A stretch of DNA of 64,000 nucleotides from Hemicordylus capensis (taxonomy: Eukaryota; Chordata; Lepidosauria; Squamata; Cordylidae): positions 347,564,250 through 347,628,249 of the forward strand of contig NC_069659.1 in assembly GCF_027244095.1 (NCBI RefSeq), given 5' to 3'. A program made the translations under genes and the position numbers. Below the pieces are notes generated by a model. It saw nothing but the letters and a program-made list of their open reading frames with translations. It was not told where the DNA came from and did no database searches. Of this stretch, positions 43,161 through 54,395 are shown piece after piece. Positions within the stretch are counted from its first letter, which is position 1. Every line of letters starts with the position of its first letter.

Positions 43161-43209
43161 AATAGCTGGAAGATCCAAGTCTGGGCCCCCTGCCTTATAA
43201 TATCTGAGG

Positions 43210-43403
43210 AAGAGGGCATAGCTCAGTGGTAGAACATCTGTTTTGCATGCAGAAGATCCCAAATTCAATCCCCAACATCTGCAGGTAGGGCTTGGAAAGA
43301 CTCCTGCCTTGAACTTTGGAGAGCTACTGCCAGTCAATGTAGACAATACTGAGCTAGATGGACCGATGGCCTGACTCGGTATAAGGCAGCTTCTTGTGTT
43401 CCT
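43210..43403 (+). mobile_element. tRNA-Ala-derived SINE (monomer), well preserved
   Basis: This is the clearest monomer. It has a GGCATAGCTCAGTGGTAGAA A box, TTTGCATGCAGAAGATCCC, B box AAATTCAATCCCC, and body and tail ending GCAGCTTCTTGTGTTCC. It lies 50 bases after another copy in the same orientation. Confidence 0.85.
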
Positions 43404-43810
43404 GAACATCCACCACTGCTATTGTTGCTTGCATTGCTGCCTCCATTCCGATCCTCCCTGCTTTCTTTCTGCATCTTATTTAATAATCTCTCTTGCCTCC
43501 CCCGGGTATCCCTGGCTTTTGCTGCACTTTGGCAATGTTATACATTTTCATCCCAAGCGAGGAGCCGTGTGTCTTCTTTAGGTACAGTTCTGATGAGGAG
43601 GCAGTTAATTAGAAAGCTAATTTACCTATGCAATGCATTTGGGTTCAGAAACTTCCTTAGATGCAGTGCAGGGGATGAGACAGTTAATTACTCTGCTAAA
43701 TGAGCTGCAGCCTCCTGTGGCATTTGCATGCACGGACAGATGAACGTTTTATCTGTCTACACAGAAAATGTTCACCATCAGTCTTCTTTAATGCCCCAGC
43801 ATTCTTTGGA

Positions 43811-43852
<42 letters not shown>

Positions 43853-44104
43853 CGAGAGAGCGAGAATAAATGAATGAATGAATGAGAATGCTTCTGTTTC
43901 TAACTTGCTTCTTTCTAACTCGCTTCGAACCACTGCTTCAAATTACAGTTCTCTGGATCTTAAATCCTGAGCCTCTTAGCTCATGAATGTACAGATTTGC
44001 TGAGGTCAAGGCAGAGTTCAGCCCTCCGCATGTTCTAATGCCTCCACTCCAGCAAAGCGAGTCAATTCTGTAAAGATCATTACATCCATATGTGTATTCC
44101 CAAC
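43404..44104. other. Possible conserved non-coding DNA (43404-43800), then microsatellite
   Basis: The first 400 bases have no repeat signature. They carry GCAGTTAATTAGAAAGC, GACAGTTAATTACTC and GGCATTTGCATGC, homeodomain- and octamer-like motifs in a cluster. A (TG)n(AG)n compound microsatellite follows at 43811-43862. No coding frame was recognised. Confidence 0.4.
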
Positions 44105-44380
44105 CTGCTAACTGAGCAAGTCCCCTGCTAACTGAGAAAAGAGGCACCTTTTAAAAGTGGTGATTCTCTTTATTTAGCAGGGGGAGAGCAACTGGCCCTC
44201 TCCATCCCCAGCACAGCATCCCTCCAGTGGCTGATGCTGGTGTCTTTGTTGTTGTTGTTTTTTAGATTGTGAGCCCTTTGGGGACAGGGAACCATCATGT
44301 ATGTATGTATGTTTGTATGTATGTATGTATGTATAAACCACTTTGGAAACTTTTGTTGAAAAGTGGTATATTAATATCCA
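44105..44380 (+). repeat. Family T element, full length
   Basis: It runs from CTGCTAACTGAG through TTATTTAGCAGGGGGAGAGC and TAGATTGTGAGCCCTTTGG to AAGTGGTATATTAATATC. The first about 20 bases are duplicated, and an (ATGT)n run is inserted at 44297-44333. Confidence 0.8.
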
Positions 44381-44589
44381 TCATATTCGTATTCACAGTT
44401 TTCTGCTCCTCATAAGCAGAGTTCCCAAGACAGAGGTTCCCATCTCCACCCACTAGGCTAGCTCAGGAAAATAAATTCAAATTTCAAATTACGATTCATC
44501 CAAGGTGGCCAATCAGCACATTAGCCCCAGTATAGCAATGGCATACACAGAGCACAAAAGGAGTCTTCAAGGGGTGGGAATGGGAAATG

Positions 44590-44763
44590 GTTGGAAAGGA
44601 AGGTTCAGTGGCAGCGTATGCCTTGTATGCAGAAGGTCCTGAGAACTCTATTCAAAAGGATTTCAGGAAATGAGCCTGAGATCTTAGAAAGCTGTTGTCT
44701 GTAAGAGTCGATAGTATTGAACATGGCCCAATGGCCATTTGACTCAGTATCAGGCAGCTGCAG
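44590..44763 (+). mobile_element. tRNA-Ala-derived SINE (monomer), decayed
   Basis: GGTTCAGTGGCAGCGTATGC and TTGTATGCAGAAGGTCCTG show the tRNA head. The B box is lost, and the tail reads TTTGACTCAGTATCAGGCAG. Confidence 0.65.
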
Positions 44764-45712
44764 CTATAATATAAAGATGCTTGGGCCTCACTGACTGATT
44801 CACTTACTGATTCGTTCACTCACTGACATGAAACTCCCAGACCAAACCACAAAAGACAAAAACATTCTGTTTTCGCTGGAAGGTTCTAGACCTTGCTCTC
44901 GCTACCAAAAAAAAATTCCCAAACCCTAAACAATCATTACTTACCCGGAAATTCCAAAGAAACTCTTCCATTGGAAAGCATGATAAATGAGACCACATAG
45001 AGCTAGGAAAAGACTAGAGTCACAGCAAGATAAGACATTAAGATGCTTGCAAACGACAAGCCGTTTCACTAGCATGCTCATATGGCTCTTTACTGCAGAT
45101 GGGATTTGCACTGCAGTTTGCTAAAGATCAATGGTTTCCAGTGGTGTCTTGAGGAAACTTGGTGCTCTTTGGAATATATCTGACTCAGTTTAAGGTGGCT
45201 TTATACATTAAACAATTTGCATCTCCTCTCAATAATCCCATCCTTCCTGGCAACTGGGAATTGCCCTGGCAGCTTGAAGTAATGCAGTCCATTCCCTGTG
45301 CTGGTTGCCTGTGGGTCCAGTATAGGGCTCATGGCTTGAAGGCAGGAGATTTAGCAAGGAATCAGGCAGGGCATTTGCCTGTGAGTAGCTCAGCCAGCGT
45401 CCGAGCAACCAGTTCTTCAGAATGAGGAGCCAAGCCAAGTCCGAGTGAGTAACTTTAGAGAGTCAGAGGAAGTCTTATTGCTTGTGTCATCTGATACCCA
45501 CTGGACAGAAGACTGCAGTACTTCCCTCTGGCCATCAGCAGTGGTGGTGCTGGAGGGCAACAGAGAATTGACCAGAAGTTCCTTCTTCTGGAAAGCTGCC
45601 AATAGGGGGTAAGGTGCCTGGCATTGTTTCCAGATTCACCTGTTTTGAGATCACCATCACATACAATAAGGTTGTCATGAGATATTTAAGAAGGCAGTAA
45701 GGCTGAGCTCAT
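44764..45712. other. No gene seen
   Basis: It begins with an irregular tandem of TCACTGAC/TGATTCAC words (44788-44827). No repeat family or coding unit was recognised in the rest. Confidence 0.4.
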
Positions 45713-45982
45713 GAGCCACCTAATGGTGCAGCAGGGAAGTAACTTGCCTAGGGAGCAAGAGGTTGCTGGTTCAAATCCCCGCTGGTTCAAATCCCCAGAC
45801 AATGGGAAACACCTATATCAGGCAGCAGCAATATAGAAAGATGCTGAAAGGCGTCATCATCTCATACCGCTCGGGAGATGGCAATGGTAAACCCCTCCTG
45901 TATTCTACCAAAGACAACCACATGGCTCTGTGGTTGCCAAGAGTCGACACAGACTCAACAGCACAACTTTACTTTACTTTAA
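45713..45982 (+). mobile_element. Sauria-type tRNA SINE, full length, with doubled B box
   Basis: The tRNA-like head (CACCTAATGGTGCAGCAGGG) is followed by GCTGGTTCAAATCCCC twice in tandem (45765-45780 and 45781-45796). Then come AATGGGAAACACCTATATCA, GGCAATGGTAAACCCCTCC and GTTGCCAAGAGTCGACAC, with an ACTTT-repeat tail. The AGTCGACAC-type end matches Bov-B 3' ends. Confidence 0.85.
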
Positions 45983-46172
45983 GAGTGAGCTCAGGTCTGA
46001 AGACTTCAAATGTTGCTTCCCCTGCTGTGTGATTCTCAGGATAGACGAAAAGCAAATTCATCTTATTTTTTCAGTTAAAACAAGGTCTCCCTGTCTGTGG
46101 ATTTCACCCTGTCAATGACATTAAAGAGGAATGTTATATAGTTCTTGTATTTGGGGGTGGGGGGTGGGGAAA

Positions 46173-46203
<31 letters not shown>

Positions 46204-46487
46204 GAACCAGCCTATTGACTGAAAACTTCAGTGAAATCTGTAGATTTCCTACCTGTAACTCAAAATCCTCCCAGTTTCCCTCCCAGCACAAACGAATCAA
46301 TGATCTCAAATATGCAACATCCTTGCTTTTAAACTTCAAAGGATACTCAGTATAAATAAGTATAGAATGATGCATATTGGAGCAAATCAAATAAAATAAA
46401 AACAAAAATAAAAACTCCAACATCATATATAAACTGATGGGGGTATACATGGGCAGTAGCTAAGGGCTAGACTTCAGGTTACATTAT
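45983..46487. other. No gene seen; (AAAT)n at 46170-46203
   Basis: Unassigned sequence around an (AAAT)n run preceded by a G-rich patch. No gene or repeat family was recognised. Confidence 0.4.
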
Positions 46488-46540
46488 ACCAGGGGTTCTC
46501 TAACTTGCATCCCCGGATGTTGTTGGACTACAACTCCCTT
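46488..46540. mobile_element. hAT miniature element, left half
   Basis: CAGGGGTTCTCTAACTTGC and GATGTTGTTGGACTACAACT match the left half of the 15685 family. The right half is missing. Confidence 0.55.
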
Positions 46541-47420
46541 GGAGCCCTTTGTGACTAGTATTTGCCAAGGGAAAATTGCCCCATTGTTGCAATGGGAGCA
46601 TAATTTTTTTTTGGCAAACAGCAGTAACAGGGCTGATCCTGATCAAGACCTAGCCAAAGATAGACTTTTAGCCACTCTGTCCCTCCATGGCCCTGATTGT
46701 GTTTGTGTGGACCGTGATTCAGCTGTTACTTTAAAAAGAAAAGTTAAGCACATCAGCACTAATGCTTAACCCATTGTCTTGTTCGACCCTAACCAGAACT
46801 GCCAGTGGAATAATGCCTTTCTCTTGGCATTTACACAAAGCAGAAACCATCAACGCTTTTCCAAGGAATATCCAAAGTAAGCTATTTACTGTGCGAGGGA
46901 CCAGGAAAACGGCTCTAAGATTTAAAGCAGCTAGTTTTTCAACTCAAGATGATGCTCAGGGTGGAAATTAGTTTGTTTTTTAAGGCAGATCTTTAAATGG
47001 ATAATTAATAAGTGTTTTGTGTTCAAAGGCATTCTCTGCCCGAGTTACCTTCATTAGGTCCAGGGCTGGCCCATTGGCATTTCACAGCCTGCTGAGGAAG
47101 ATGGATGGTGGCTCAATGATTTGGGTCCCTCTCACTTGTCTGTTTCCAGTGAGACACAATTTATAACACACAAGGCCAGTGCTGTGCTGCTCCTTTCCGA
47201 AAGAAGGAAGGGACTGATGCAAAGAAGGCTGGGAGGCTCTCAGTCATACGGCAAAACACTTCCCAGTGGTACCATTTCAGACAGCAGCTGGGGGAATGCA
47301 TGACTGCATGACCACCCCCTGTTACAAAAATACTTTGAATGTTGAAGACTAGATGTCAGAGAGAAGATTCTACCCCAGCCTTCTTCTTGACATGCTAGTT
47401 TTTGGTGGACTGGATTGGAC
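46541..47420. other. Repeat-poor tract; weak candidate for conserved non-coding DNA at 46790-47080
   Basis: No repeat signature is visible from about 46800 to 47080, with AAATGGATAATTAATAAGTG and GAAATTAGTTTG motifs. No gene is evident. Evidence is weaker than at 32.5 or 43.5 kb. Confidence 0.3.
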
Positions 47421-47712
47421 AGGAACATAGGAAGCTGCCATATACCGAGTCAGACCATTGGTCCATCTAGCTCAGTATTGTTTACACAGTTCTCCTTCTT
47501 CTGCTTACAGGCAGGAGTCTCTCTCAGTCCTATCTGGAGATGCCAGGGAGGGGACTTGGAACCTTCTGCATGCAAGCAGGCAGGTGCTCTTCCCAGAGAG
47601 GCCCAACCCCTAAGGCATATCTTACAGTGCTTACACATGTAGTCTCCCATTCAAATGCAAACCAGGGTGGACCCTGCTTAGCAGAGGGGACAATTCATGC
47701 TTGCTGCCACAT
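47421..47712 (-). mobile_element. 5S/tRNA-Ala SINE, dimer with decayed A box, full length
   Basis: On the minus strand the 5S head (TCTGCTAAGCAGGGTCC; TTGAATGGGAGACTAC) precedes GGTTGGGCCTCTCTGGGAAG and the shared body. The left plus-strand end is GGAACATAGGAAGCTGCC. Confidence 0.85.
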
Positions 47713-47915
47713 GTCAGCCCGTTGTGTGAAGGGAAGTGATGGCACACCACTCCTTTCTGGCTGACTCTGGCTTTCCCTGTATCTACACATGTGTACACTA
47801 CCTTCCCGCAGATGGGATTCCTTATGCCAGCTAACAAGCAGCCATCTTTGCTTTATTGACTTTAGAAATCCATATCCACTAAATCTTCCAGACATCTGGC
47901 TGAGTTGTATTCTAG

Positions 47916-48181
47916 CAGGGGTGGAGCTGCAATTGGGCTGACGGGTTCAAAGAACCCAAGCAGCCCAGTTCCTGAGAGTCACCTGGCTGTCCCCACCGCC
48001 AGCTCCAGCCTTGCCTCATTCTCAAATTTCCTCATTCCCAACAAATTTCCGGCTCGGAAATGAGCTCTTCAGGGCCGTGTGGGCCCTTCTGGGTGCTGGC
48101 CATGCCCACTGAGGCATGGCTGATGTGCACAAGGGGCTGCTGGGGCAAACAGGAGCCCACTCTCCCCTGGCTACGCACCTG
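47916..48181. mobile_element. hAT miniature element, CAGGGGYGTAGC family
   Basis: The termini CAGGGGTGGAGCTGCAATTG and CCTGGCTACGCACCTG are flanked by TATTCTAG and TGTTTTAG (6 of 8 identical). It shares GGGTTCAAAGAACCC-like sequence with the 49766 copy. Confidence 0.7.
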
Positions 48182-48345
48182 TGTTTTAGGATTAGCCCTA
48201 CACCGTCTAACACATGTATTCACGTGTTATAGTCTATCAGAGTTTTAACTGCATCCAGGTATTCAAGGTCACCACAATTTGATTTGTATTTTATTACTTG
48301 ACTGGGTTTATTTCATTTTTTTAAAAAAGTTCTACATTATGTCCC

Positions 48346-48612
48346 TTACTAACTGAGCAAAGAGGCACTTTTTAAAAGTGGTGATTCTCTATTGAGCAGG
48401 GGGAGAGCAACTGGCCCTATCCATCCCCAGCACAGCATCCCTCCAGTGGCTGTTGCTGGGGTCTACCTTATGTTACTTTTTGAGATTGTGAGCCCTTTGG
48501 GGGCAGGTATCCATATTTATTTATTAAATTGTGTGTGTGTGTATTTCTCTCTCTCTCTCTCTCTGAACCTCCAAGAAATTTTGTCAAAAAGTGGTATATA
48601 AGTATTTGTAGT
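48346..48612 (+). repeat. Family T element, full length
   Basis: From TACTAACTGAGCAAAGAGG through GAGCAGGGGGAGAGCAACTG and GAGATTGTGAGCCCTTTGG to AGTGGTATATAAGTATTTG. (GT)n and (TC)n runs at about 48531-48564 interrupt the tail. Confidence 0.8.
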
Positions 48613-49119
48613 AGTAGTTTGTAATAGTTTTTATGCTTGTGCTATGCTATGCTGTGCTGCATTGTGTTATGACCAGTGGGTACAACAATAAGCCTTTTCT
48701 ATTCTATGCACAGGGATGGAATATCTGAGTGCCAGCTAATCATATGGTTGATTTAAACAGCATGATTGGATGGCAGTTGGGCATTCTGTTCTTACATTTA
48801 TATGCAGGGCACCACCAGGGATGATGCACTGGGTGGTTAGGGAAGACATTGTATGCTCTATTGCCGTGTGTGTGTATGTGTGTGTGCAAGCATATGTGTG
48901 TCAGGTAGCATTCAGCCATGAAATCTCCTAGCTGCTGTTTAAGTGGTACCTACCAAGAATTGTTTTGAGACAAGATCAGCTATTTGTCTAGAGAGGCTCT
49001 GAGTAACAACCACAAGAACAACAATGGGTGATATGCTGAGGAAAATTACTCAGAGTGGTCCCACTGAAATTAAAAGGACAAGTTAGGCAATGTCTAATGT
49101 CTTTTAAAATTCAAATTTA
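48613..49119. other. No gene seen; family P fragment at 49034-49108
   Basis: The block GAGGAAAATTACTCAGAGTG followed by GTTAGGCAATGTCT is an inverted piece of the family P element seen at 62572-62825. Nothing else is assigned. Confidence 0.4.
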
Positions 49120-49322
49120 AGAGGAGGAGGAGGAGGAGGAGGTGGTGGTGGTGGTGGTTCCTCATTCCATTAGGGCTCGCAGTCCAAAAAGAAGTACAAA
49201 GTAGACATCAGCCACAGTTACCAGAGTGATGCCGTGCTGGGGTTGAACAGAGCCAGTTGTTGTTCTCCTGCGAAAATATAAAGAGAATCACCACCCTGAA
49301 AGGTGTTTCTTTACCCAATAGT
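49120..49322 (-). repeat. Family T element, inverted copy
   Basis: It begins with (GAG)n(GTG)n at 49121-49158 and continues TTAGGGCTCGCAGTCCAAAA, CAGTTGTTGTTCTCCTGC and AGAATCACCACCCTGAAAGG. It ends at the shared boundary (GTTTCTTTACCCAATAG). The GTATATAAA tail motif is missing. Confidence 0.65.
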
Positions 49323-49765
49323 AGTGGCATATAAGAAACAATAGATCCAGGTATTTCTATAGGGGTTATTCAGAAATGTCAGCTTCATTTCTAAATCATT
49401 CATATGTGATTTACATGCAGGAGAATATTCCTTGGTTTTTTCACCTCAGAAAGGGCCACATTCAGTGATGTCACATGACATAGTCCCAGAATTCCCCTCT
49501 GCACTGCTTTCTAGAAGAAGTATTTGGGTGGGGGGTGAAGGAAGAAGCACCCTGGGAAAGAGTCAAACCAGCATACACGGGTCTTATAATATCCATATGG
49601 AGAAAGGGGTTAGGCTAGATGTACATGCCACTCTTAGAAAAAGCCGGCTTCCTCCTCACATTCATTCTTCTTTCTAGCCCTATTCACACATTATGTTCAA
49701 CACACGTACATTCTGTGCACAGTGGCCACACACACAAATCTTTATGCATGTACAGTCATTCACAC

Positions 49766-49929
49766 CAGGGACGCAGCTATAATTGAGCAAATGGGTTCAA
49801 AGAACATGGTCCCCCCGGCTCCGGAGGGCCCCCCAGCTCCACCCCTCCCTATTTTCTTCATTATCTCCCTCACTTCGAGGGGCCACCGGAGAGAGAACAC
49901 GGGCCCCCTCTCCCCTAGCTATGCCCCTG
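49766..49929. mobile_element. hAT miniature element with perfect target duplication
   Basis: The termini CAGGGACGCAGCTATAATT and CTAGCTATGCCCCTG are flanked by ATTCACAC on both sides (49758-49765 and 49930-49937), a perfect 8-bp duplication. It has no coding capacity. Confidence 0.9.
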
Positions 49930-50125
49930 ATTCACACATTACGTTTAGTGCACATATAGCAGTACACTTCCTTTCTGTACCCTGCATCTGAGGGTGCCTG
50001 TACCCAGGTTCACTTATGCAATGAACACAAATGTACAGTCTTTCACTCAAAAACATGTACTGTTTACAGATACCTACAAAATAATATCTGAATAGGCTTC
50101 CTGTGACAACGTTATAGGAGTTAAC

Positions 50126-50582
50126 AAGGCTATTCACATGAGCAGGGCAGCCCAGCCTGGGTTAGGCTGCTGGCGTGCAGCGCCAGAATTGCAGCCCAGC
50201 CTGGTGCTGTTCACCTGCCTAACCCTACCTTAAACTCCAGCCTTTAGTCAAGGTTCAGGGCCTGAGCATTCTCTTAACCCCGGTGTCGGGGTTGTGTGGG
50301 TGCTCCGGCTGCATGCAGCCCAAGCACGCAGAGTTGAGTGCCTAGAGCGCCAAACTCCTGGGGGATTTCCCCAATGTACCACACTCATCACACAGTGCAT
50401 TGTGGGATATCCGGAGGCTGGGATGCATTGTGATGCAGAGATTGGCTGTGCTCCAAGCAATGAGTATCATGTGGGAGAGCAATTTGCGCACCCCACCAAT
50501 GTGAAAGGATCATGGGCAGGGGGAGGTAAGTTGGGCACAGCCTCCTCTGCCTGGCTGCCCAGCAGCCATGTGAATAGCTTTA
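50126..50582. mobile_element. Miniature DNA transposon, family B, second copy
   Basis: The ends AAGGCTATTCACATGAGCAG and CAGCAGCCATGTGAATAGCTT are inverted. It shares GCATTGTGGGATATCCGGAG-type and CCCCCAGGAG-type interior blocks with 828-1293. Confidence 0.55.
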
Positions 50583-52591
50583 AAGTGTGTTAAGTGTTGT
50601 TAAACTGAGATAGCTGTGAGCACATGGCGTAAAGTGGCAGAGAGAGTGAGAGAGCAAGAAGACAATCTTTTCTCTGTTTGCCGATGGAAGGCACCCAGCA
50701 AGTATATACTGCAAAGTGTCATTTGTTAACTTTCTTTTTAAAAAATCCACTTGTTATAGCAGACTTGGTTTTCTTAAGGGAATGTCACAAGAGCGCCCTT
50801 TTCTGCTATAATTTGGTTGTCTTTGACTATTTTCATAGTGAAAGGGAGTAAGACAGGTTTTCTCTTCTCTTCACACACACACACACACAGACACAGAGAC
50901 GTGCTTCTACCTGATCCCAGCTAAATGCCAAGGTGACACTCGGGGAATTTTCCTTTTGGCACGGTACGGTGCTTTTCCGCGCTGCTCTCTCTGCACCACA
51001 TTTCAGTGTGCGCTCCTTTCTGCCGCCTTAACAAGGGCTCCCACTGCTTTGCTTATTGTCTATTAACTCCAGAGGTGAGCACATCAGCCTGTGAAATCAG
51101 AAACATTTACCATGAAAAAAGGGAAAAGCTGAAATCCCATTTTCTCTCCACTGCTTGACGGGAAATGGTCTGTCAGTGCCAGCCAGGGCTCTTGCGGAGC
51201 AGTGGCTGAATTCATTATGGAGCCAAGGCTCGCAGTCAGCACTTCTGGAAAGAAAAGCATTTGTAAAGCAGAAAGGGTCAAGGCCTGCGCTCTCAACTTG
51301 TTGGGTTCCTCCCTTCCCCTCCCCACCCCCCGTCTCCAGGATCTGCTTTCCCTAGTCAGAGCTCGGTGGCGGCAGTCACTTGCTCTGCCTCTTTCACAGG
51401 GCCGCTTCTGACAAGCCGGCAGCTGGGTAATCCAGAGCCCCGCCACTGTCCGAGCAGACCACACACAGGCCCTTCTTTCCTCCCCCTCTGGACTCCCAAC
51501 ATGCCACTTTCATTCTGGGGATTTGAGTTTCCATTAGTGTCTGCTTGGTGGCCCCTTCTTCTTTACACTGGCATTTCCATGGCTGCTTAACTTGGCTGCC
51601 TTTCATTAGCTCCAAGGTTTCCCTTGAAATTTGCGTCTGTTATCACCTAAAGGACACAAACGGTTATTAGATTTGGGGGCCTTGTTGTTCTCCATGTCAT
51701 TGTTTCCCCCACCCCCACCCCTCTTCCTCTCTGGGGTCTTCCCCTAAATGATGAGGCTTGCCACACATCTTTATAACATCATTCACAATTCTACGACTTC
51801 TTTTGATCTCCCGTGTTCTTCCCGTCCTTGACAAACACATGTTGCAGTGATCTTGGCTGTTTTTCAAGTGGGGACCACTTCGGCAAGATACCATCAGTGT
51901 GAGAGCCACTTCCCACTGTGCTGATTTCCGCACAGCCCTGCGTTTTTCTCAGTGCTGAGAGGGCCCTTTAAGAGAGACAGATCTCCTCTCTTAAGAGCTC
52001 TGTGGGGGGAACTTTAGGAAGGACTACACTTCCCAGCACACTGTGCACACCTTCCAAGATGGTATAGGGGCTCAAGAGGGATCTGTTTCTCCTGAAAGGA
52101 GTCCCACAGCACTGGGCAAAGCACAGCCCTGCACAGTGAGAACGGTCTCCTGCACATGGTGCCAGCGGGGCTGTGGAGAGTGTTCGGCCTTGGCCAAAAC
52201 TTCACCCAGGCCCAATAAGCAATGCGTCAAGAAGCTGCACTTAGAGTTGATGCCTCCCCCCACTCGTCTCCAGGCCTTACAATGAAGAAGACAGACAGAC
52301 TGTCTTCCTGATGGACCAAAAGGCCCTGTGGGTCAGAAGTGACCTGGCAACTCAGGCTGAGCTGAACCAACTTACTACATTTTGGGGTATATTTTTGTGC
52401 ACAAGCGCCTCCCGTGTTCGGCTATTTTTGGCACTTACTGCAAATGCATACATGCTGTCTTGATGCTCTGGTCACTTTGTGTTTCGATTACTGCAGTGCA
52501 TTGTGCATGGGGCTGCTTTTGAAAATGTTTCGGAAACTACATTAGTCCAAAAATGGCTGTCAAGATGGTTAGGCTAAGATGGTTAGCAAGA
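50583..52591. other. Largely repeat-free 2-kb tract; possible conserved non-coding DNA at 51060-51700
   Basis: Apart from a (CA)n run at 50871-50889, no repeat family is visible. The part 51060-51300 (AATCAGAAACATTTACCATG; GCTGAATTCATTATGGAGCC) and 51590-51690 (GCCTTTCATTAGCTCCAAGG) looks non-decayed. Open frames are short and unconvincing. The 52000-52370 part is GC-richer and unassigned. Confidence 0.35.
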
Positions 52592-52797
52592 TACCCCCTG
52601 CTAACTGGCCCTATCCACCCCCAGCACAGTGCCTCCAGTGACTGTTGCTGGTGTCTATCTTACATTTCTTTTAGATTGTGAGCCCTTGGGGGACAGGGAT
52701 CCATCTTATTTGTTTGTTTATTTGTTTGTTATTTCTCTATATAAACCGCTTTGGAAACTTTTGTTGAAAAGTGGTATATAAATATTTTTTTGTTGTT
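52592..52797 (+). repeat. Family T element with internal deletion
   Basis: The shared 5' boundary (CCTGCTAACT) is joined straight to GGCCCTATCCACCCCCAGCA, deleting about 60 bases. The tail is intact: AACCGCTTTGGAAACTTTTG and GTGGTATATAAATATTTT. Confidence 0.75.
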
Positions 52798-52839
52798 AAC
52801 TGGAACTGGGCATTTTGATCACATCATGCCAGTGCTTTG

Positions 52840-53275
52840 TCAGTTTGTTTCCAAGCCTAGGTCAAAGCGCTGGTTGTAACCTTTAAAGCCCTAGCTTGCA
52901 GTCAGGTTACCTGAAAAGCACCTAATTCCATATGTTCCTGCCTGGACTTTGAGATCTTCTACAGAAGCCCTGTTCCAAGTGCCCCTGCCCAATGAGGTGA
53001 GGTGGGTGACTACTAGGGAGAGGGCTTTTCAGTGATGGCACCCCACTGATTGAACACCTTCCCCAGTGATGTTCACCTGGTACCATCATTGTGGACCTTA
53101 GGTGCAGCTGGAGACTGTTTTGTTCACTCAGGCTTTTTGGAATTATAAGTTTTAAAGTTTTTATAGTTTTTGTTTTAAATATATTGTTTTAATGGTATGT
53201 TTTATTATGGTTTTACTGTTTTGTTTGTGAGCCACTCAGAGAACAATCATTATGGGGCGGCTCTATCAATAAAAT
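52840..53275 (+). mobile_element. L2 LINE 3' fragment
   Basis: Decayed coding text includes TTTAAAGCCCTAGCTTGCAG, corresponding to the KALH region of L2 ORF2p. A GGGAGAGGGCTTTTCAGTGA block follows, then an AT-rich UTR and GTGAGCCACTCAGAGAAC with a GGGCGGCTCTATCAATAAAA end. Confidence 0.65.
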
Positions 53276-53302
53276 TGTTGCTTTTGCTGCTACTATTATT
53301 AT

Positions 53303-53600
53303 TGGCCGACATACTGCACAACATTACATCAGCCTAGTAATGCTGCATGTTTTCAGTTTGCAAAAATCATGCAATGAGAGTTGCCAATTATTTCCAGTGG
53401 GTTTACTCTTGTGCAACTTCCAATTGTGCAATTTTCATGTATGTAGGACAGTATTGTTTTGTTCTGCATACATTGCACACTATTCAAGCAGCAGCAATGA
53501 ACAGGGGAACAGAAGGTTGCTGAACACAACTGCAGCAATGCAAATGTTTAAGGAGATGGCTCTTCTATTTAACTGTACTGAATGTGCCACCGTCAAAACA
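53303..53600. mobile_element. Relative of the 10066 foldback element, partial
   Basis: The left end GGCCGACATACTGCACAACA matches the terminus at 10066/10780. TTGTGCAACTTCCAATTGTG and GTTTGCAAAAATCATGCAA echo its arms. The right terminus was not found. Confidence 0.4.
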
Positions 53601-53679
53601 AATATTTAAAACAATTCTAATTATATGAACCATGTATTATTTATTAGATTTGTGATATAATAAATATTGGTTGACACCT

Positions 53680-53940
53680 AGACTCATCTTCCACAAAAAT
53701 CTTCCACCAGTATGCCAGGTCCCCCCGCCTTTCATTTTGCAATGGGGGAGGGAGGATTTCCAGCAATCTTCTTTCCCCACTGCCACTGCTTCTGCCTCCC
53801 AAAGGGTGTCTGAGAGTTGGAGGACCCTCAAGGAGATGTTTTTGGGAGACATAGGTGGCTGCAGGGGGAATTGCTTAAATCATCACTGCTCCCCTCAAAA
53901 TCTGTTGCATCCATGGAAGGTTAATCTGGATATTGGCTTC
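53680..53940. mobile_element. Miniature inverted-repeat element, family W, decayed
   Basis: It shares AGAGTTGGAGGACCCTCA, TGTTTTTGGGAGACATAGGT and GGCTGCAGGGGGAA with the 41674 copy, plus a degraded TTGACACCTAGACTC left end and GTTAATCTGGATATTGG right end. Confidence 0.55.
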
Positions 53941-54279
53941 TACAAAGAGATATATTTTATAAACATATTATTATTTAGATATATAATAAATATATCTAAA
54001 TATATAAAGATATATTATTTAGTCTGGGCAGCGTCCAGACTAAATTACTCCTATGCAGTCCTACTGGAATTAAGGAGTCCTATAGAGGAACTCCTGAGTG
54101 ATACTACTGAGCAACTTCAGGTTCAGATCACCCAAGTGGTGGTGGTGATAAGAGATGAAGAAATGTGAGAAGGAAGGCAGACAACAGGTGTTTTTATGGC
54201 ACCTATCCTGGGCTTATGGACCATTCAGAAAATCCCATAACCACCCAATCTGAATCCATTCCCTTCATTCTCTACAACA

Positions 54280-54395
54280 CAGGGAACTGCCTTACACCAA
54301 GTCAGACCCTTGGTCCATCTAGTTCAGTATTGTCTACACTGACTGCCAGTGGCTCTCCACTCCAGGGTTTCAGGCAGGAGTCTCTTCCAGCCTGT
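54280..54395 (-). mobile_element. 5S/tRNA-Ala SINE, 3' part only
   Basis: The shared tail and body are present (AAGTCAGACCCTTGGTCC; TAGTTCAGTATTGTCTACAC). Heads are absent. Confidence 0.7.

Noticed and set aside
43210-43270. Possible functional tRNA-Ala gene
   Set aside because: The A and B boxes and TTTGCATGCA are present, but acceptor-stem pairing is absent and the sequence continues into the SINE body and CR1-like tail.
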